Below the pieces are notes generated by a model. The model was given only the letters and a program-made list of their open reading frames with translations. It was not told where the DNA came from and did not search any database. From Baffinella frigidus (Eukaryota; Cryptophyceae; Cryptomonadales; Baffinellaceae), in the NCBI GenBank assembly GCA_026770585.1, contig MU646689.1, positions 204,698-222,825 on the forward strand: 18,128 nt of DNA. Reading direction: 5' to 3'. Positions 13,824 to 18,128 of this stretch are shown in pieces (positions within the stretch are counted from its first letter, which is position 1; every line of letters begins with the position of its first letter). Made by a program: the position numbers and the translations under genes.

Positions 13824-13962
13824 CCACACGGTGGACTACGAACTTTTCATCAAAAGTCAACTTGCCTGAAGACAATTAACTTCAAGGATTTTTCTGGTGC
13901 AAATTGGTCACGTAGCATCCTGAAATCGAGCCCCAACGAAACCCTCGAAGCCCACTGTGTGG
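13824..13962. mobile_element. Diverged CCACACAG-type MITE
   Basis: Ends ccacacggtggactacgaa and ctcgaagcccactgtgtgg are inverted with a few mismatches. The interior differs from the other three copies, so it may be a related but distinct element. Confidence 0.7.
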
Positions 13963-14460
13963 TGCACCACCGGCGAGGACGTGTCTGAGAAGGACCTAGA
14001 GAGAGGTCATGTGCACTCTACACGCCCGCCCCTAGGACCCTTCAGTAGGCCTATGCCCAGGACCCTATGGTGGTCCTGTGGGGGGGCGCTTCCTTATGAG
14101 CGAGGTACCCCTGCACACGCCCGTCCCTCGGAATCAGCTCAGGTAGCTAGCTGTCTATGCATGCGGGCCCGTCCTAAAAGAAGAGTTGCTTTATTGACCT
14201 CGGTTCGAGGTCAATATGATGTGTGGGTAGCGTGCGAGCCGGTTACAAGGGGCCGTCCGAAGGAACAAACATCTTTTATTCTTTCCATAGGACACTATGG
14301 AGGAAATACCTAGGGTCTAAGAATTTCCTACGGGGTGGATAGATGGCCTGGGACGCGTAGTCGAGGGTTTCCTTGATTCCCGGTACACATCCAAGGGCTT
14401 GAAAACCCGATGATAAGCTGCGACGGATTTCATGTTGAAACACTTGTAATCGATAAACTC

Positions 14461-14538
14461 GGTTCAATGAAATTTACTACACATAACAATTTTTATCAGT
14501 AATATCAAAGCAAACGTGTAGTAACTTTGATTGAATCC
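14461..14538. mobile_element. Short fold-back with 'tttactacac' arms
   Basis: ggttcaatgaaatttactac is inverted at gtgtagtaactttgattgaa. The gtgtagta/tactacac motif is shared with the interior of the TCATCTCC MITEs (8452-8592, 17884-18028), which suggests a related short derivative. Confidence 0.75.
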
Positions 14539-14641
14539 AAGTTTGTAAATTCAAAGTGTTTTCATATGAGATTGCTGGTGGGAGTGCGAGCCTGACCTAC
14601 CCCCGGAACTGAGTGCGAAAATGACGTCACCCCTAAAACAG

Positions 14642-14692
14642 ATGGCAAATCTCGCGAACAAGACGGCCGCAGCCAACGCCAGCAAATCTGGC
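14642..14692 (+). pseudogene. Echo of coiled-coil exon 14864-14932 (5' part with acceptor)
   Basis: ccctaaaacag then ATGGCAAATCTCGCGAACAA..., coding MANLANKTAAANASKSG. The acceptor and first 11 codons match the intact exon; the 3' half and donor are lost. The preceding gagtgcgaaaa...acccc stretch is also duplicated (14611 and 14831). Confidence 0.82.
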
Positions 14693-14863
14693 TGTCCATC
14701 TAAAGTCTAAAGTCAATAATTTCCCCTCAGAAACGGCGTTTTCTCTGCAAAAGTGGATGATGCGCAGTTCAAATAATAGAAAGACCCTGCGGGTGAAATG
14801 ATCCGCTGGACGCGGGACACCCCCGAAACAGAGTGCGAAAACCTGACGATACCCCCGATTCAG

Positions 14864-14932
14864 ATGGCGAATCTCGCGAACAAGACGGCCGCGGCCGCCG
14901 AGGAGTTCAAGCGCCTCCTCCACGCCGAGCAG
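14864..14932 (+). CDS. Coiled-coil gene exon 1 (of those seen)
   Basis: The 69-bp exon has acceptor ccccgattcag and donor gttgcgag, phase 0-0. It codes MANLANKTAAAAEEFKRLLH then AEQ, nearly all G/C-ending codons in the second half. The ATG directly after AG may be internal, since the same Met is kept in the echo at 14642. Confidence 0.72.
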
Positions 14933-17719
14933 GTTGCGAGCCCCGCTTCTAGAACTCCCTAATATTTATTGTATAGCCCCCTAATATATTGTATAGCCCG
15001 CTAATATATTTCATAACCCCCTAATATATTGTATAGCTCCATGATATATTGTATTGCCCCCTGATATATTATATAGACTGTATAACTAATATGTAGCCCC
15101 CCTAATACATTGTCAGATTGTATAGACAGTAAAACTAATATAAGGCCACCGAGGAACTCCTCGTCCGTGTTGTTCCCCAGCCCACACACAATATATCACG
15201 TACAATGTATAATACATAGAGAGAGATTATATACAATATATTAGGGTGTATACAAACGCCTCCTCGCCGCCGAACAGGTTGCGGGCCCCTCTTAATATAT
15301 TGTACAACCCCATGATATAGTGTATAGCCCCCTAACATATTATATATGCGGTTGCGAGCCCCCCCCCTACATATTGTAAAGACTGTAAAACAAACACTAA
15401 ACCAACCCTAGACCCTAGACCCTAGACCCTAGACCCTAGGCCCCAAACCCTAATCCCTAATCCCTAGACCATAAACCATAGACCATAAACCGTTAACCAT
15501 AAACCATAAACCGTAAACCATAAACCCCAAACCCTAAACCTCAAACCCTAAACCCTAACCCCCAAACCCTAAACCTATTTTCAGGGGTGGGCGGAGGAAC
15601 GGGGAGCGCTGACAGGGGAGCTGGCACGGTTGGGAGCTGAGGTTCTCACCCCCCCCCGCAACCCTAAACCCTAAACCCTGAACCCAAACCCTGAACCCTA
15701 GACCCTAAGCTCTAAACCGTAAACCGTAAACCGTAAACCGTAAACCGTAAGCCCTGAAACCCCGTGGATCAAGAATTTCTTTGGTAGAACAAGTATTCAT
15801 CGGGCCCCTTCATAGATTCTATCTCAGAAACTGTCCATCTAAACGATTTCTGCTACAAATCGAAGAGTTTTAAAACTGCAAATGTACAGCAAGGCTCCAA
15901 GCCCCACTGAAATCTGAGACAGATTCTATGGAGGGACGCGACGAACTTGGGTTTATATTCTTATCTCAGAAAACGAGTTCTAAAACTCGTTTTCTTAAGT
16001 CAATTCCCCTACGAATTCGTCAACTTATTGTTTACTCTCCGCATAAGTTGCCAATTTTGTAGAGGAATTGACTTAAGAAAATGAGTTTTAGAACTCGTTT
16101 TCTGAGATAAATTCAGGGTTCAGGGTTTGGGGTTTAGGTTGAGGACCTCTGCGCCACAGGTTGCTCAACTTCACGGTTATGAGCCTGAATTTTGTGGTGT
16201 CGCGGTTATGAGCCTGCATCTTGCACCATAAACCATGCAAGCCCCCAAACCCTGAACCCCAAATCCCCAATCCCAAACCTCGTCGCGATGAGTACGATCC
16301 TCCTCCTACCAAAGCCCCTCGCGATGAGTATGATCCTCCTCCTGTGTAGTTCTTTGCATTTGCCCCAAACTGGCTTAAATTGGGAAATCAAACTGATTTA
16401 AATCGGTGCAGGTGGACAAACTCGGGAGCAAGATCCGCCGCGTCGAGGAGGCGCGCGCCGCAGGTACTTTATTACTCTCAATTACCGTAAAAATACATAT
16501 AGGGCCGTAAAATATATATAAATGATGAATTCCCGTACAAAAGGGCCGCTAAAATACATTTTTGGTGAGTGGAGATGTAAGTTAGCGGTAGGCGGGAGCC
16601 TTGAGGCCACACGATCTGTCGCGTGGAGGAGGCGCGCGCCGCAGGTACTTGATTACTCTATCGCGCCGTAAAATACATATAGAACCGTAATATATATATA
16701 AAGCAGGACCTCCCGTACAAAATGGCCGCTCAAATGCATTTACGGTGAGTTGAGATATAAGTTTGCGGTAGGCGGGAGCCTTGAGGCCACGAGGTTGGGA
16801 GTAAGATGGAGGAGGCGCGCGCTGCAGGAACTAAAGCTAAACCCTAAACCCTAAACTCCAGTTCCCGATCCCTGAACCTACTTTAGACGTGATGGGGGGC
16901 AATCGAAAGTTTCCGTGAGGGCAGAATTGGCCACCAGAAAACAGCGAAAATAATATATTAAGAGACCCTAAACCCTAAACCCTGAACCCTAAGCCCTAAA
17001 CCCGAAAGCTAAAACCCAAAACCCCAGTCCCCGATCCCTGAACCTACCAGGAGTGGGGAATAGAGCGGTTTTCACATCTGTTGACCACACGAAAACAAAA
17101 ATACTAAACCTGCAACCCGTAACCAGAGGCGGGGTCTTGGCGCCAGCATCACCCTCAAACGCATATACAGTAGTGAATCCAGTACAAAACGGGCGCTAAA
17201 ATACATGTACGGCGCGCGGAATTATAAGTTAGAGGGCGGCGGGAACCTTGAGGTGATAATAGATGTAGCGCAAAGAGCGAGAGGCGCACCTCAGAGATAA
17301 AGAGGCAGGCGTGGCGCGCGAGGTTATGAGACTCTTCTACAGAGCCCCATATCCTCCATAACCTGTCTAACGAGCGTGTGCGGGAGCGAAACCCTAAATC
17401 AGAAACCCGACACCAGAGGCGGGGTCGTGGCGCAAGGAGCGAGAGGCACACCTCCGGGATAAGGAGGCAGGCGCCGCACGGACCACATCCCTCATGCGCG
17501 AGCTTGATCTCAAGGTTCCCGCCGCCCTCTAATTTATAACTACTATATCTATTCTAGCGCCGTACATGTGTTTCAGCGCCCGTTTTGTACTGGATTCACT
17601 GCTGTATATGTGTTTTAGGGTGATACTAGATTTAGCGTAAGGAGAGTGAGGCACACCTCCGGGATAAAGAGGCAGGCGCCGCGCGGACAACATCCCTCAT
17701 GCGCGAGCTTGACCTCAAG
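14864..17719 (+). CDS. Multi-exon coiled-coil protein, unidentified, both ends outside the recognised exons
   Basis: I do not recognise this protein. Five plus-strand exons (14864-14932, 15585-15641, 16412-16463, 17417-17514, 17636-17719) have AG and GT borders and fit in phase. They give a continuous, highly charged, Ala/Leu/Glu/Arg/Lys-rich sequence without Pro, expected to form a long alpha-helical coiled coil. Segments include AAAAEEFKRLLHAEQ, GALTGELARLGAE, VDKLGSKIRRVEEARAA, KEREAHLRDKEAGAARTTS and LMRELDLK. The last exon repeats the previous one's 28 residues, exactly four heptads. Upstream exons (before 14.86 kb) and downstream exons (after 18.1 kb) are not identified. Introns carry C-rich heptamers, AT-rich minisatellites and a two-orientation intron repeat. 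Gene strand and chain are supported by phases and by echo copies of each exon; function is unknown. Confidence 0.7.
14950..15120. repeat. AT-rich minisatellite, unit about 20 bp
   Basis: Repeats of ccctaatatattgtatagcc with point changes; related units recur at about 15290-15345. It lies in the intron of the coiled-coil gene. Confidence 0.85.
15253..15277 (+). pseudogene. Echo of coiled-coil exon 14864-14932 (3' end with donor)
   Basis: AAACGCCTCCTCGCCGCCGA then ACAG and gttgcggg, coding KRLLAAEQ plus donor. The 5' part and acceptor are absent. A weaker fragment (KATEELL) is at about 15145-15165. Confidence 0.78.
15395..15575. repeat. C-rich telomere-like array (ccctaga / ccataaa / ccctaaa)
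   Basis: Heptamers now appear C-rich on the plus strand, opposite to 1-10 kb: ccctaga x5, ccataaa and ccgtaaa blocks, then ccctaaa. The array runs directly into acctattttcag, the acceptor of exon 15585-15641. Confidence 0.9.
15585..15641 (+). CDS. Coiled-coil gene exon 2
   Basis: The 57-bp exon has acceptor acctattttcag and donor gttctcacc, phase 0-0. It codes GWAEERGALTGELARLGAE, with Leu spacing typical of a coiled coil. It is a unique island between two C-rich heptamer arrays. Confidence 0.72.
15655..15758. repeat. C-rich telomere-like array (ccctaaa / ccgtaaa)
   Basis: Includes about five perfect ccgtaaa units (15717-15750). It immediately follows exon 15585-15641. Confidence 0.88.
15805..15937. 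mobile_element. Diverged fold-back element
   Basis: Arms ccttcatagattctatctca and tgagacagattctatggagg are inverted with mismatches; aggctccaagccccac inside resembles the arm of the element at 7991-8164. Lower conservation than the adjacent 15961-16110 element. Confidence 0.65.
15961..16110. mobile_element. 150-bp MITE with about 50-bp arms and ATTC target duplication
   Basis: Arms start ttatctcagaaaacgagttc and match the right end in reverse complement over about 50 bp with two or three mismatches; each arm itself contains a small hairpin (gagttctaaaactc). ATTC occurs at 15957-15960 and 16111-16114. The high arm identity suggests recent insertion into the coiled-coil gene's intron. Confidence 0.92.
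16285..16345. repeat. Tandem duplication of about 37 bp
   Basis: The segment cctcg(t)cgcgatgagta(c/t)gatcctcctcct occurs twice in a row. No gene is assigned. Confidence 0.7.
16412..16463 (+). CDS. Coiled-coil gene exon 3
   Basis: The 52-bp exon has acceptor aaatcggtgcag and donor gtactttatt. It codes VDKLGSKIRRVEEARAA and one base that joins with exon 17417-17514 to form Glu. Heptad-like Leu/Ile/Val spacing continues from LARLGAE. Confidence 0.72.
16440..16827. repeat. Tandem duplication (about 182 bp) of exon edge plus intron
   Basis: The exon end (cgtcgaggaggcgcgcgccg) and the following intron (cgtaaaatacatatag ... ggcgggagccttgaggccac) recur at about 16620 and 16804. The second copy (16608-16644) keeps donor gtacttg; the third (16795-16827) has it changed to gaactaa. 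Both lack an acceptor and are echoes, not exons. Confidence 0.85.
16837..17045. repeat. C-rich heptamers with a duplicated 30-bp segment
   Basis: ccctaaa blocks at about 16838-16856 and 16967-17010, each followed by a copy of ccagt(t/c)cccgatccctgaac. Between them is non-repetitive AT-rich DNA with no gene seen. Confidence 0.82.
17127..17143 (+). pseudogene. Echo of exon 17417-17514 (acceptor edge)
   Basis: aaccag then aggcggggtcttggcgc matches caccag then aggcggggtcgtggcgc at the intact exon start. Only the first 17 bases are kept. Confidence 0.7.
17269..17322 (+). pseudogene. Short copy of the RKEREAHLRDKEAG exon
   Basis: It has acceptor agatgtag and donor gttatgag, phase 0-0, coding RKEREAHLRDKEAGVARE. 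It is open and spliceable in principle, but its phase does not follow exon 16412-16463, and it lacks the TTSLMRELDLK half. I treat it as an echo; it could be an alternative exon. Confidence 0.6.
17417..17514 (+). CDS. Coiled-coil gene exon 4
   Basis: The 98-bp exon has acceptor cgacaccag and donor gttcccgcc. Two leading bases complete Glu. It codes AGSWRKEREAHLRDKEAG then AARTTSLMRELDLK, leaving in phase 0. Confidence 0.75.
17636..17719 (+). CDS. Coiled-coil gene exon 5: four-heptad tandem copy of exon 4
   Basis: The 84-bp exon has acceptor ctagatttag and donor gttcccgcc, phase 0-0. It codes RKESEAHLRDKEAG and AARTTSLMRELDLK, differing from exon 4's last 28 codons by one Arg to Ser change and silent changes. 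Both copies fit the chain, so both may be translated. Confidence 0.7.
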
Positions 17720-17849
17720 GTTCCCGCCTCCCTCTAATTTATAACTCCGCGCGCCGTACATGTATTTTAGGCACCGTACATGTGTTTTAGCGCCTGGTTT
17801 GTACTGGATTATCTCCTGTATATGTGTTGTATAGCGATGATAGTTTTAG

Positions 17850-18079
17850 TGTAAGGAGCGAGAGGCACACCTGAGAGACAAAGTCATGTCCACAAAAGTG
17901 GTTATTAATTAATTGCTTTTGGCGCAACGAAATTTACTACACGAATGCTCTACTATCACTTTCATTAGCAAATCGTGTGGTAATTTTCGGTGGCCAAAAG
18001 CAATGGATTAATACTTCTATGGAGATGAAAAGAGGCAGGCGCCGTGCGGACAACATCCCTCATGCGCGAGCTTGACCTT
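17850..18079 (+). pseudogene. Third copy of the four-heptad exon, split by a MITE
   Basis: Acceptor tagttttag then CKEREAHLRDK is interrupted after acaaag by the element at 17884-18028, and resumes aggcaggcgccgtg... to the LMRELDL codons. The donor gttccc is replaced by a stretch leading into cccgaaa repeats. Confidence 0.88.
17884..18028. mobile_element. TCATCTCC-family MITE, copy 2 (145 bp), inserted in an exon copy
   Basis: Ends tcatgtccacaaaagtggtt and aatacttctatggagatga are inverted; the interior gcgcaacgaaatttactaca matches copy 1 at 8452-8592. The target duplication is AAAG (17880-17883 and 18029-18032); exons 4 and 5 (gataa(a/g)gaggcagg) show the uninterrupted site. Confidence 0.94.
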
Positions 18080-18128
18080 ATGAAACCCGAAATATGAAAC
18101 CCAATACCCAAAACCCGAAACCCGAAAC
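18080..18128. repeat. C-rich cccgaaa array at the window edge
   Basis: Repeats of aaacccgaa / aaacccaata; C-rich on the plus strand like the other arrays of the right-hand gene. It continues past the window. Confidence 0.85.

Larger units (their letters stand above)
12780..14580. other. Intergenic or long-intron region without a recognisable gene
   Basis: It contains a 30-bp-class tandem duplication (ctaaactcg(c/t)tgatgacttt, 13063-13127), fold-backs at 13439-13582, 13824-13962 and 14461-14538, and a small hairpin gacctcggttcgaggtc near 14197. The open frame 13957-14313 and the minus frame 14276-14467 show no family features. No heptamer arrays occur here. Confidence 0.55.
17165..17830. repeat. 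Intron repeat family in both orientations
   Basis: The intron following the LDLK exons (gttcccgccgccctctaatt ... gccgtacatgtgttt ... gcccgttttgtactggattc) occurs at 17515-17620 and 17720-17815, and as a reverse complement at about 17175-17255 (gaatccagtacaaaacgggc ... ggcgggaaccttgaggt). Related reversed copies form the introns at 16464-16600 and 16645-16790. The reversed copies include the last bases of the LDLK exon (ccttgag). Confidence 0.82.

Noticed and set aside
13957-14313. 118-codon plus-strand frame
   Set aside because: No recognisable domain; it overlaps the end of a MITE and low-complexity text. A chance frame is the simpler explanation.
14276-14467. Minus-strand frames near 14.3-14.47 kb, including a short Met-Lys-Ser-Val start that could splice in phase to 9681-9780
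   Set aside because: Only about 35 codons, no known motif, a 4.5-kb intron required, and no echo or other support.

Overview
This is a nuclear window from a eukaryote, most likely a photosynthetic microalga. No long open frame covers any recognised gene. Instead, short GC-rich exons with GT-AG borders sit in introns filled with degenerate TTTAGGG-like heptamers, fold-back elements and minisatellites. The one gene I can name is a RelA/SpoT homologue (RSH) with a putative plastid-type N-terminal extension. That fits an alga, but the lineage (haptophyte, dinoflagellate, cryptophyte, stramenopile, green) cannot be fixed from this window.

Layout. (1) About 1-9780, minus strand: an RSH gene running right to left and leaving the window at position 1. 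I assembled twelve exons (9681-9780, 8682-8923, 7199-7246, 6850-6937, 6414-6474, 4611-4680, 4087-4140, 3510-3578, 2645-2714, 1326-1425, 564-627, 1-83). All intron phases agree and together they give 349 codons plus 2 nt. They cover a basic, transit-peptide-like N-terminus (tentative), an acidic linker (tentative), and the whole HD hydrolase domain with its metal and catalytic residues, up to the approach to the synthetase domain. (2) About 9.8-14.6 kb: no confident gene. It holds dispersed repeats, fold-back elements and two GC-rich blocks (11.26-11.83 and 12.09-12.56 kb) with overlapping open frames on both strands. It could contain the divergent 5' ends of both genes. (3) About 14.6-18.1 kb, plus strand: exons of an unrecognised coiled-coil protein (14864-14932, 15585-15641, 16412-16463, 17417-17514, 17636-17719), again compatible in phase, leaving the window on the right.

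The most unusual property is shared by both genes. Nearly every intact exon is accompanied in the flanking introns by one to four decayed partial copies of itself ('exon echoes'). These are mostly in the same orientation, often still carry the exon's own splice acceptor or donor, and are broken by deletions, frameshifts or lost splice sites. Only one copy of each RSH exon keeps both splice sites and the right phase. In the coiled-coil gene an 84-bp exon coding for exactly four heptads is repeated in tandem, and the last copy is split by a 145-bp MITE.

The telomere-like heptamers are mostly oriented so that the sense strand of each gene is C-rich (CCCTAAA-like). The orientation switches between the two genes, with local exceptions. 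At least two MITE families have 4-bp target duplications visible in this window, and for one family two insertions can be compared with empty sites in paralogous repeats. No functional link between RSH and the coiled-coil protein can be read from the sequence.
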